Positions 16,268 to 23,683 of a DNA stretch of 64,000 bases are shown here, in pieces. Under the pieces are notes generated by a model. That model was given only the letters and a program-made list of their open reading frames with translations. It made no database searches and had not been told where the DNA came from. The stretch lies in assembly GCA_030601885.1 (NCBI GenBank), contig JAUWAU010000003.1, positions 186,001 to 250,000 on the forward strand, read 5' to 3'. Every line of letters starts with the position of its first letter. The first letter of the stretch is position 1. The position numbers and the translations under genes are program-made. Source of the stretch: Armatimonadota bacterium (GTDB lineage: Bacteria; Armatimonadota; Zipacnadia; JAUWAU01).

Positions 16268-17383
16268 ATGCGCATCGGCATTGACGCCCGCACGGTGCTG
16301 GGCAGGAAAACGGGCGATCGCAGCTACGCGCTCGGGCTCATCCATGGCCTCGCCGCCGTTGGGACTGAGCACGAGTTCTTCCTGTACGTGGATCGCGATC
16401 CTGCCGACGAGCTGCTGCCGCCCGCACCGAACTTCATCATCCACATCATCAGACGGCCCACCGGACGGCTCTGGACGCTGCTGGGTCTGCCCGCGGCGGC
16501 CAAGGGCCACGCGCTCGATGTGCTGCACGTGCAGTATATGCTGCCCCTCTGGGCCCCGTGCCCGATGCTGACGAGCATCCACGACATCAGCTTCCGCCTG
16601 CACCCGGAGTGGTTCACGCTTCGGGACCGACTCGTGATGGGGCTGGGCATCCCCGGCACGCTGCGGCGCGCGGCGGCCGTTCTGACCGGCTCCGAGTGCA
16701 CCAGAGACGACCTGGTGCGAGAGTATGCCGTGCCGGCCGGAAAGGTCCGCGTCACCGCGTATGCCGCCCCGCCCGAGTTCCGCTCCCCTGAGCCGGGCGC
16801 CGACGTCGAGCAAATCTGCGCTCGATACGGCCTTCGGCGGCCGTACGTGCTGTTCGTCGGCGTGCTGCAGCCACGCAAGAATCCGGAGCGCATCGTGCGC
16901 GCCTTCGTCGAGGCCAAGCGGAAGGCAAACCTGCCACACGTTCTGGCAGTCGTCGGCAGGCGCGGCTGGCTCTACGAGGACCTCTTCACCACGGTGAAGG
17001 CGCTGGATGCCGAGGGCGACGTCCTCTTCACCGGATACGCCGACGACGATGACCTCCCGGCGCTCTACACGGCGGCGGATCTGTTCCTCTTCCCCACTCT
17101 CTACGAGGGCTTTGGCATCCCCATATTGGAGGCATTCGCGTGCGGCACGCCTACCATTACGTCGAACGTATCCGGGAACGCGGAGACGGCGGGCGACGCG
17201 GCGCTGTTGGTGGATCCGTACTCGGAGCACCAGATCGCCGCAGCGGTTGTGGACGTGCTCACGAGGCCAGAGCTGCGCGAGGCCCTGCGGCGAAAGGGTC
17301 GCGAGAGGGCGCGGGAGTTCACCTGGGAGCGCGCCGCCACGTTGACCATCGACTGCTACGAGCAGGTTGTGGAAGGGCGATAA
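16268..17383 (+). CDS. Glycosyltransferase family 4 (GT-B)
   Basis: A 371-residue retaining GT-B enzyme. The N-domain begins MRIGIDARTVLGRKTGDRSY and contains VLHVQYMLPLWAP and TSIHDISFRLHPEW, typical of the WbaZ/mannosyl branch. The C-domain has VLFVGVLQPRKNPERIV and the catalytic E-x7-E motif EGFGIPILEAFACGTPTI, then SNVSGNAETAGDAALLVDPY. Sugar donor and acceptor are not readable. It is a single-gene unit on the plus strand with its own promoter, facing the kinase gene. Confidence 0.92.
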   Translation: MRIGIDARTVLGRKTGDRSYALGLIHGLAAVGTEHEFFLYVDRDPADELLPPAPNFIIHIIRRPTGRLWTLLGLPAAAKGHALDVLHVQYMLPLWAPCPMLTSIHDISFRLHPEWFTLRDRLVMGLGIPGTLRRAAAVLTGSECTRDDLVREYAVPAGKVRVTAYAAPPEFRSPEPGADVEQICARYGLRRPYVLFVGVLQPRKNPERIVRAFVEAKRKANLPHVLAVVGRRGWLYEDLFTTVKALDAEGDVLFTGYADDDDLPALYTAADLFLFPTLYEGFGIPILEAFACGTPTITSNVSGNAETAGDAALLVDPYSEHQIAAAVVDVLTRPELREALRRKGRERAREFTWERAATLTIDCYEQVVEGR

Positions 17384-17413
17384 CGCGACCCCGCGGCGCG
17401 ACCGGGAGCAGCC

Positions 17414-18217
17414 TCAGAACAACCGCTCACGTGCCATGTGCAGCGCGCCGGCGAGCTCCCGGGCCGACCGATAGCGCTCCGAGCGCTCCTTCCGCAGGCA
17501 CTTGTGAACGATCTCCGACAGCGCTGCTGCCGGGCCCTCGAGCGGCCGTGGCTCCCTGGCGCGGATCTTCTCAAGGATGACTCGGTGGGTGCCGCCCGGG
17601 AACGGCTTGGCGCCGCTGAGCATCTCGTACATTGTGGCGCCTGCGGCCCAGACGTCTGAGCGCGCGTCGAGCACCTCACCGCGCGTCTGCTCCGGGGACA
17701 TGTACGGCACCGTGCCGGGCACCACGCGGCCCGGCGTTCGGAAGGCTTCCTCGCGAGTGGCAGCAACCCCGAAGTCTCCCAGCTTTGCCGGCCCGTCGCG
17801 CACCAGCATGATGTTGCCCGGTTTGACGTCCCGGTGCACGATGCCCTGGCCGTGGGCGGCTCCGAGCCCACGGCATACGTCAGACATGATCTCAAACGTC
17901 CGCAGGACGCTGAACTGACCGGCGAGACCGAGGACATCGCGTACGCTGAGCCCGTCGCAATATTCCATCACGAGGTACGGCAGACCGTTGTGCTCGCCGT
18001 AGTCCAGCAGGGAAACGACGTTGGGGTGGGCTAGGCGCGAGATGGACTCCAGCTCCGTCTGGAGCAGCGCGTGCGCGCTATGGCCCTTGGCGGTGGTCTC
18101 AGCGGAGACTATCTTGATGGCGACGCGCTCGCCATGCTCGCCAAATCCCTGAAAGATGGAGCCATGAGCGCTCTTAGCAATCCGCCCGGCAATCGTATAC
18201 GGCCCCACCTTCTGCAA
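17414..18217 (-). CDS. Stand-alone Hanks-type serine/threonine protein kinase
   Basis: A 267-residue cytosolic kinase consisting of the catalytic domain only. The subdomains are complete: glycine-loop region GRIAKSAHGSIFQGFG (degenerate), VAIKIV with the catalytic Lys (about 35), LVMEYCDGLSVRDVL, HRDVKPGNIML (catalytic loop), LGDFGVA, GTVPYMSPEQTRGE and SDVWAAGATMYEMLSGAKPF. There is no transmembrane segment, PASTA or TPR tail, unlike most bacterial PknB-type kinases. Translation starts at TTG 18217 with GGGGAGG nine bases upstream. The target is unknown. Heptamer repeats begin about 22 bases upstream of the start. Confidence 0.93.
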   Translation of the reverse strand: MQKVGPYTIAGRIAKSAHGSIFQGFGEHGERVAIKIVSAETTAKGHSAHALLQTELESISRLAHPNVVSLLDYGEHNGLPYLVMEYCDGLSVRDVLGLAGQFSVLRTFEIMSDVCRGLGAAHGQGIVHRDVKPGNIMLVRDGPAKLGDFGVAATREEAFRTPGRVVPGTVPYMSPEQTRGEVLDARSDVWAAGATMYEMLSGAKPFPGGTHRVILEKIRAREPRPLEGPAAALSEIVHKCLRKERSERYRSARELAGALHMARERLF

Positions 18218-18239
18218 CGGTGCCGGCCTCCCCAGGAGC

Positions 18240-18296
18240 AGTGGTCAGTGGTCAGTGGTCAGTGGCCAGTGGCCAGTGGTCAGTTACCGGTCGGCA
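18240..18296. repeat. AGTGGTC heptamer array
   Basis: Seven-base units AGTGGTC/AGTGGCC run in tandem, about six intact followed by degenerate ones (AGTTACC, GGTCGGC, AGT). This resembles the short tandemly repeated repetitive sequences described in cyanobacteria. Related short runs occur at 34837-34858, 45519-45534, 22103-22126 and 18564-18590. It lies in the 376-base gap upstream of the kinase gene. Confidence 0.8.
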
Positions 18297-18301
18297 GTTG
18301 T

Positions 18302-18504
18302 TAGTACTACTACGACACTTGCGTGATCTTGGGGTCCGGGGTGGCCCAAGCCAGCCCAGAACCTTGTGCCTTTGCCGCACGCGCGTTCGACAAAGGGACT
18401 GAAATGCGGTCCTATTCGAACGAACGTGCGCTAGTCTGATCGCCCTTTGGCGCCATCTGAGAACCGAAAACGGTAGGATTCCCTGAAGTGTCGTAGTAGT
18501 ATTA
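18302..18504. repeat. 203-bp non-coding element with 19-bp inverted ends
   Basis: The left end TAGTACTACTACGACACTT (18302-18320) and the right end AAGTGTCGTAGTAGTATTA (18486-18504) are inverted complements with one mismatch. The interior has no open frame of note. This is the form of a small non-autonomous (MITE-like) element. Its outer TTAGTACTAC is also found at the border of the repeat at 21914-22065. Target-site duplication is not evident. Confidence 0.6.
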
Positions 18505-18593
18505 GTCGTCAGTCATCGGCGGCTGGCACTCGAGCAGCGACAAGGAGTCCGTCGTTGCCGTTCACCTGACCACTGGCAACTGGCCGCTGTTTT

Positions 18594-19607
18594 TCAACAG
18601 TGCCGGACCTCGATATCGGTCTGCTTGCCGAGTCCGAGGGCCGCAGCATACGTGATCTGATTCTTGCCCCCGGCCATTGCGGCGGGATCGAAGCCGATGA
18701 GCTTCGTGCCTTCGGTGTCAATGGCCACCTGATCGACGCCGGCGAGCACGGTGTTCTTGACGGCGACATCGCCCGGGCCCTTGGGCCCGCCCGTCAGGAG
18801 GATGTTGAGCGCATCGACGATGACTAACGTGGGTTGGAGGCCGCTGGCGAGCTCGGCGATGCACTGGTGCAGCCCCAATTGGTGGTAGCGCTGCGGCCGC
18901 CACATGGCGCCCATCTGGTTCTTCATGCCGACACACACGTCAGCCTGATTGTGCTGTTTTGCCACCGGCATGTTGATGTACGCGTCGCACTCCAGGACGT
19001 GCTCGACGATCGCCTCCGTCTTCACCAACTCGCCGCCGATGGGGGTCTGCTTGTACATCTCCTCATTGTCGGCGGGGATGAGCTTCACGCCAAGCGCGTC
19101 GCAGACGTCCTGGCCGCCGCTCATGAGGAAGGCGACAACAGAGGCATCGATCGTGTTCTCCACGACCAGGATCTCCGCCGCGCCGGCCTGTTTGCACAGC
19201 TCAATGGCTGCGGCCAGCACCTCCGGGCGCGTGTTCGCGCCAGTTCCCGGATTGCGGGCGAACGCCAGGTTCGGCTTGAGGACGACTTTATCACCCCGGT
19301 GCACGAACTGTTCGATGCCGCCGAGGGCATCCACGGCACGGCGGACCAAGTCTTTCACGGCATCCGGCGAGAGCTGTGGGCCCTCCCGCTCGCTCGCCAT
19401 CGCGACATCCACGCCCGTTACAATCTCTCCCTTGCGGAACTGTCCCAGGCGCTCAACGAAGAGCTTCCGCGGCCGTTTCGGATCCTTCAGGTAGCGACCT
19501 CGCTGCTCCGGCCGCGTGCAGCCGGCGGCGCCCGCAAGGCCGGCCCCGGCGGCCAGTAGCTGGCCGGTGCGGCCGAGGAATGCACGTCTGTCGAGTTTGC
19601 CTGGCAC
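18594..19607 (-). CDS. DUF362 family protein with Tat/lipoprotein signal
   Basis: A 337-residue protein. The N-terminus has a twin-arginine motif (DRRAFLGRTGQLLAAGAG) running into a possible lipobox (LAGAAGC), so it is probably exported folded and lipid-anchored. The body is DUF362: GDKVVLKPNLAFARNPGTGA, NTRPEVLAAAIELCKQAGA, ILVVENTI, DAYINMPVAKQHNQADVCVG and MKNQMGAMWRPQRYHQLGLH. Many DUF362 proteins carry ferredoxin domains; no CxxCxxC cluster is present here. Its function is not known. Start GTG 19607 has AGGAG eight bases upstream. Heptamer-type repeats begin directly after its stop. Confidence 0.85.
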   Translation of the reverse strand: MPGKLDRRAFLGRTGQLLAAGAGLAGAAGCTRPEQRGRYLKDPKRPRKLFVERLGQFRKGEIVTGVDVAMASEREGPQLSPDAVKDLVRRAVDALGGIEQFVHRGDKVVLKPNLAFARNPGTGANTRPEVLAAAIELCKQAGAAEILVVENTIDASVVAFLMSGGQDVCDALGVKLIPADNEEMYKQTPIGGELVKTEAIVEHVLECDAYINMPVAKQHNQADVCVGMKNQMGAMWRPQRYHQLGLHQCIAELASGLQPTLVIVDALNILLTGGPKGPGDVAVKNTVLAGVDQVAIDTEGTKLIGFDPAAMAGGKNQITYAAALGLGKQTDIEVRHC

Positions 19608-19629
19608 GATACAGGCTCCTGTACGGCGG

Positions 19630-19715
19630 GGACAAAGGCAAAAGGACGAGGCCGCTCGCGGCCCCCCGCATGCGCCTGTACCTCTTTCCCCCTTTGCCCT
19701 GTTGCCTTCCGCCCT
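19630..19715. repeat. AAAGGCAAAAGG / CCTCTTTCCCCCTTTGCC inverted tract with GGCCGC hairpin
   Basis: The purine tract GACAAAGGCAAAAGG and, 40-odd bases on, the pyrimidine tract CCTCTTTCCCCCTTTGCC are imperfect inverted copies flanking a perfect GGCCGC TC GCGGCC hairpin (19650-19663). Similar pyrimidine runs (CTCCTTTTCCCTTTGCCC) occur at 45599-45632 and 22067-22090. It occupies the leader region of the DUF362 gene; the remaining 130 bases to the pilin gene hold nothing recognisable. Confidence 0.45.
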
Positions 19716-19849
19716 GCCGTAACCTCTACAACGCCGCCGAGATGCAGATAGTTGCCGCAGGGCGACGGGGGGGGGTCAGCGGCCTCACGCGTCGGCCCGG
19801 AGCTGCCACGATGGGCCGGAGGAGGACAACCCGACCTGACCTCGAGGTG

Positions 19850-20500
19850 CTATTCGCTCGGCGCGTGGCGGCTCTCAGGAATGATGACCCGCGCCCAGGG
19901 ATCGCAATCGACGAACTCGACGTGGCCATCGAGGAAGAGGCAGTTACCGGCCCACAGATCGTCTGGCCGGCCCCAGTTGAGAGTGGGTCGGTGAACGTTC
20001 GGGTCAAGATCACGCAGCGCGATCATCTTCCCGGGCTCATCGGTGCTCACCAGCACGACCCGATCAGCCCACGGGTAGTTGGTGCGAAGCTCGAACAGCC
20101 AGGGACCGTTGACGCTCGTGCCACCGAGCGCCTCCGTATAGTGATAGCTGGTTCGGTTCTCGTCGGGGCGGTACATGTGGTCGTCGGCGGGACAGCGAAA
20201 CAGGTCGGCCTCGGAGACGTAGTCGGCGAGAACGTCGGCGATGGACGGCTTGGACTTGTCGGCGTACCACGCCGAGCTGGCGATGGGCAGCTTCAGGTCG
20301 TGGTTGGCGGCGTAAAGGGACAGGGCGAGCCCGAGCTGACGCAGATTTCCGTCGCAGCTCAGCGAACGCGCGCGCTGTCGGCCGCCGGCGTAGAGGGGAC
20401 ACAGAACGCCCACCAGCACCGCTGCGACGCCGATGGCCACGAGGAGCTCAACCATCGTCCATCCGCGCCGGCGCACCTGTCTGTTCGGCGTCTGACCCAT
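19850..20500 (-). CDS. DUF1559-like type IV pilin/pseudopilin
   Basis: A 216-residue prepilin. The basic leader MGQTPNRQVRRRG is followed by the cleavage/helix motif WTMVELLVAIGVAAVLVGVL, then CDGNLRQLGLALSLYAANHD and a globular domain. Near the end comes the H-x-D-G-type signature NCLFLDGHVEFVDCDPW, typical of the DUF1559 pilins abundant in Planctomycetes, Lentisphaerae and Armatimonadota. RCPADDHMYRPDENRTSYHY is also characteristic. ATG 20500 follows GGAG by seven bases. Only 18 bases separate it from the GT-C-like gene upstream, implying one operon. Function in these phyla is largely unknown. Confidence 0.87.
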   Translation of the reverse strand: MGQTPNRQVRRRGWTMVELLVAIGVAAVLVGVLCPLYAGGRQRARSLSCDGNLRQLGLALSLYAANHDLKLPIASSAWYADKSKPSIADVLADYVSEADLFRCPADDHMYRPDENRTSYHYTEALGGTSVNGPWLFELRTNYPWADRVVLVSTDEPGKMIALRDLDPNVHRPTLNWGRPDDLWAGNCLFLDGHVEFVDCDPWARVIIPESRHAPSE

Positions 20501-20518
20501 CAAAGTGCTCCGTATCTC

Positions 20519-21829
20519 CTATTCCACATCGGCGGGGAGCCGAAACAACCGCCATTGCCCGACCGACCAGACTCTCACCAGGCGGCGTCCGCCCAGGAAG
20601 CCATTGACGCGCGTGTCGGGCGGAGCAGTACCGTCGGCCGCGGGCGGGGCGGCGGTGAGATCGGTCAGCACGTGGGTTGCGAGCCGCAGCTTGTCGCCTG
20701 CCTTCCTGCGGTGCAGCAGGTCAGCAGCGACGAAACTGCGCGGCCGCCCGCTGGCCAGGGAGATGGCGAAGGCCATATCCGAATCCACGATCACGAGCCC
20801 GTCGCCGGCGGCGTTGGCCGCCGCTGAGCCCAGGCGACGAAAGTCGGTGAAGGTCTGCACGTCCTCCTGCACAGGCTGAAGGTACCCATACCCGGCCCAC
20901 GGGGAAGGCGCGGTGCCGTCCCATCCGGCGATGAGCGCACCCGTGGCTGCCATTATCAGCGTCGGCGTGAGGCCGGCAAGCAGGGGACGCGTCTCTGTGG
21001 CCGTCCGCCGACACCACAGCACAAACGACGCAAACAGGGTCCCCTCCAGCGCCAGCAGCCATATCCTGTCGGCCCCGGCGCCGCCCCGGAGGGAATACAG
21101 CGGGTCGCCCATGATGGCCCAGCATGTGCCTGTCCATACGGCGGCAACGGCCGCCGCCGGCAGCAGAAGGGTTATGAGGGTGCCTTCCACCTCCGACCAA
21201 TCGCCCCGCCGGTCCGCCCGGACGATGAGCCCGACAGCAAGGGCCATGGCAACAGTCAGGGCAGCCGCCTCGAGGTGAGCAATGAAAGCTGCACTGGCGA
21301 TGAGGCCACACATAACCAGATCCCGCAGAATACCGTCCCGCGCCCATCGAGCCAGATACAGCCCGCACGCCAGCGCCAGGAAGCACACCAGAGGAGCCAT
21401 CATCAAGCCCGTCGCCGCCGCATACAGCCAGGTGGGATTGAATCCGAAGCCCAGCAGCAAGAGCCAGCGAAGCCACCGGGGAGCGCCCGTCTCGGCCATC
21501 ACTTTGCACAGCAGCACGCAGGCCAGCGCCGCCAGCACTGCCGCTGCGAGCGGAGCGGCAAGGGCGCGGGTGCCCAGATGAGGCATTGCTGCTACCAGGG
21601 GTATCTGGAGAAGCCCGGGCAGCGGCGGCTCGGCAAAGCCGATGCGCGACAGGCCGGGCTGTTCCCCCCCGAATGCGACATCGAACGCCCGCGATGTCGT
21701 GGCCACCGCCGCCCAGTCAACCTTATCCAGCGCCAGCGTGAGGTACACGGCGACGGGCACGTACACAGCCACGGCAACGAGCAAGACGATCCAGCACTCG
21801 GCTCTTGCAGACCTCTGCAATCCGCTCAC
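20519..21829 (-). CDS. Polytopic membrane protein, GT-C/ArnT-like
   Basis: A ~436-residue protein with roughly ten membrane helices; a large extracytoplasmic loop after the first helix (KVDWAAVATTSRAFDVAFGG and EQPGLSRIGFAEPPLPGLLQ) resembles GT-C glycosyltransferases, in which the first loop carries catalytic acidic residues. Further hallmarks are absent, so the enzyme class is uncertain. The last ~110 residues (VQTFTDFRRLGSAAANAAGD, VRVWSVGQWRLFRLP) are soluble. Start chosen at GTG 21829, seven bases after GAGGG. Co-transcribed with the pilin at 19850, which raises pilin or surface glycosylation as a possibility. Confidence 0.6.
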   Translation of the reverse strand: MSGLQRSARAECWIVLLVAVAVYVPVAVYLTLALDKVDWAAVATTSRAFDVAFGGEQPGLSRIGFAEPPLPGLLQIPLVAAMPHLGTRALAAPLAAAVLAALACVLLCKVMAETGAPRWLRWLLLLGFGFNPTWLYAAATGLMMAPLVCFLALACGLYLARWARDGILRDLVMCGLIASAAFIAHLEAAALTVAMALAVGLIVRADRRGDWSEVEGTLITLLLPAAAVAAVWTGTCWAIMGDPLYSLRGGAGADRIWLLALEGTLFASFVLWCRRTATETRPLLAGLTPTLIMAATGALIAGWDGTAPSPWAGYGYLQPVQEDVQTFTDFRRLGSAAANAAGDGLVIVDSDMAFAISLASGRPRSFVAADLLHRRKAGDKLRLATHVLTDLTAAPPAADGTAPPDTRVNGFLGGRRLVRVWSVGQWRLFRLPADVE

Positions 21830-21913
21830 GGTAACACCCTCGTACGACAAGGAGAAGTGAACAAGGATAAACAGGCACGTCCGCGTTGGTGACGTACCCT
21901 CCGGCCTGGTGTC

Positions 21914-22065
21914 TAATCCTACAACCGTGCTTGTCCAGCCATGTCATTCTGAGCGCAGTGAAACGGAGCGAAGAATCTCGCTTTTGACACGAAAAGGGGC
22001 GCCGGGGGCCGAGATTCTTCGTCGCTTCCCTCCTCAGAATGACAAGCACGGTTGTAGTACTAATC
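21914..22065. repeat. TGTCATTCTGAG inverted element, copy 1
   Basis: TGTCATTCTGAG (21942-21953) and CTCAGAATGACA (22033-22044) bound an inverted element with inner arms GAAGAATCTCG and CGAGATTCTTCG. Outside it, CTACAACCGTGCTTGTC (21919-21935) is inverted as GACAAGCACGGTTGTAG (22041-22057). Sequence like TGTCAT[T/C]CTGAGCG...AGAT[T/C]CTTCG is a known type of dispersed repeat in many bacterial genomes. It fills the gap between the GT-C-like start and the end of the processive GT2 gene, whose stop lies at its border. Confidence 0.75.
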
Positions 22066-23568
22066 CTTTCTCCTTTCTCCTTTTTCCTCGTCTGGCTGCT
22101 CACCACTGGCCACTGAGAACTGATCACTGCCTGCCCGCGCCAGCCCGTGGGTGGTTTTCTCCCAGTAGTGCGGACGCCAGAGGAGCTGCAGCGCGGCCTT
22201 CCAGCCGCCGACGCTCATCAGCACCCAGTAGACGGGACAGACGACGGCGTACTTGACCAAGTCGTAGTAGCCCCGCTTCATGCACCCGAGCACCATAAGG
22301 TACACGAAGGCGAAATTGCCGAAGAACAGGCACACCGTGCCCAGAACGAAGACCCAGAGCGGGAAGATGGCCGAGATCAGCTCCCACCGGGTGGCAAACC
22401 ACAGCGCCGTCATGGCCCAATAGACTGGGTTGATCAGCAGGCAGAATATCATGCCGCCGATGGTCATCTGGAAGCTGAACCAGTCCCTGAGGCCGAGCTG
22501 CCGAATCAGGGTCGCGGGATGCCGCATGTGCACCAGGTAGGTCTGGATGTACCCCTTGCACCAGCGCGAGCGCTGGCGAATCCAGCCGAGGAGGCGGCTG
22601 TTGGCCTCCTCCCACGTCGTGCTGTCCACAACGGCCGTAATGTAGCCGTGCTTGTGCAGTCGCACGCCGAGGTCGCAGTCTTCCGTGACGTTGAAGGGGT
22701 CCCAGCCGCCCAGCTCCTTGAGTTGGGGCACCTTGAAGTGGTTCGACGTCCCGCCGAGGGGGATCGGCGCTCGGCTGGCGGTGAGACCCGGCAGAAACAG
22801 GTCAAACCACTGCGAGTACTCGGCCGTGAACCACCGGGTCAACAGATTCTGGCGGGGGTTGTAGTAGTTGAGCTTCGCCTGCAGGCAGATCACCTGGTCG
22901 CGTACCTTGCGAAAGGCGGCGACGGCCTTTTTGAGTTGATCCGGCTCGGGCCGATCCTCGGCATCATAGATGACGAGCAGATCGCTTTCGCAGGCGTACA
23001 GGCCGTAGTTGCACGCCTTGGGCTTCGTCTTTGGCGCGCTATCGGGGATGATGAAAACGCTGAAGGGCGGCGGCAAACGCAACGCTCTGGCGGCGGCGAT
23101 GGTTGGCGCATCGTCCTCCTCGAGCAGCAGTCGAATGTCGAGCTTCTCGCGGGGGTAATCCAGCCTCGAAAGCGACTCCACCAACTGGGGGAGCACCTCA
23201 GCCTCTCGGTGCAGAGGTACCAGGAGCGTGTACGTGGGCAGCTCCTCAGTCCGCAGCGCAGCTACCTCATCCTGGCTCACCTGGATCTCGACGGCCCCAC
23301 CCATGGCAGCCCAGACCAGGTAGAACTTGTACAGGCTCTGCACGGTGTAGAAAATGATGGCGATGGCATTGAGCACCAGCAGGAACGGCACGAGGCGATA
23401 CCACAGAAAAAAAGCGGCGGCTGCGATCAGCACGCCGCCGGCGATCTTCTGTGGTCTCGTGAGGGTGGCGTTTGCGCACTCGTCGGGGCGCTCGTGCAGA
23501 AGCGCGAGTGGGTCCACGTCGAGCGCGGCGGTCTCTGTTCGACCCAAAATGCTAGGTGCCTCCGGCAA
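22060..23568 (-). CDS. Processive glycosyltransferase family 2 (cellulose-synthase/NfrB-like) membrane protein
   Basis: About 500 residues. Two N-terminal membrane helices (IAGGVLIAAAAFFLWY, FLLVLNAIAIIFYTV) precede a cytoplasmic GT2 domain with TLLVPLHREAEVLPQLVESL, the metal motif VIYDAEDRPEPDQLKKA, the acceptor motif NVTEDCDLGVRLHKHGY and QRSRWCKG (the QxxRW signature of processive enzymes), then four or five helices. It should polymerise and/or export a polysaccharide. The last ~25 residues (SDQFSVASGEQ..EEKGERRKD) are encoded by heptamer-repeat and CTCCTTT-type DNA, not by conserved sequence. The start is unsettled: TTG 23568 has no good ribosome site, and no ATG lies upstream of the first helix. 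Confidence 0.85.
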   Translation of the reverse strand: MPEAPSILGRTETAALDVDPLALLHERPDECANATLTRPQKIAGGVLIAAAAFFLWYRLVPFLLVLNAIAIIFYTVQSLYKFYLVWAAMGGAVEIQVSQDEVAALRTEELPTYTLLVPLHREAEVLPQLVESLSRLDYPREKLDIRLLLEEDDAPTIAAARALRLPPPFSVFIIPDSAPKTKPKACNYGLYACESDLLVIYDAEDRPEPDQLKKAVAAFRKVRDQVICLQAKLNYYNPRQNLLTRWFTAEYSQWFDLFLPGLTASRAPIPLGGTSNHFKVPQLKELGGWDPFNVTEDCDLGVRLHKHGYITAVVDSTTWEEANSRLLGWIRQRSRWCKGYIQTYLVHMRHPATLIRQLGLRDWFSFQMTIGGMIFCLLINPVYWAMTALWFATRWELISAIFPLWVFVLGTVCLFFGNFAFVYLMVLGCMKRGYYDLVKYAVVCPVYWVLMSVGGWKAALQLLWRPHYWEKTTHGLARAGSDQFSVASGEQPDEEKGERRKD

Positions 23569-23683
23569 AAGGCAGTGGTCGGCGAGCAGTTCTCGGTGGC
23601 CGGCGAAACGACCGGGCGATGCCGCGGCGCCCCATCTTCCACCACGTTCTCTCTTACAATCTCCCGTTTCGCCGTCTCTGTTC

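Noticed and set aside
18240..18296. Heptamer array considered as a CRISPR or an origin iteron
   Set aside because: No spacers separate the units, and no replication initiator gene or DnaA boxes were seen nearby.
19376..20827. 483-codon plus-strand open frame
   Set aside because: It runs antisense across three unrelated minus-strand genes and a gap, so it cannot be a single real protein.
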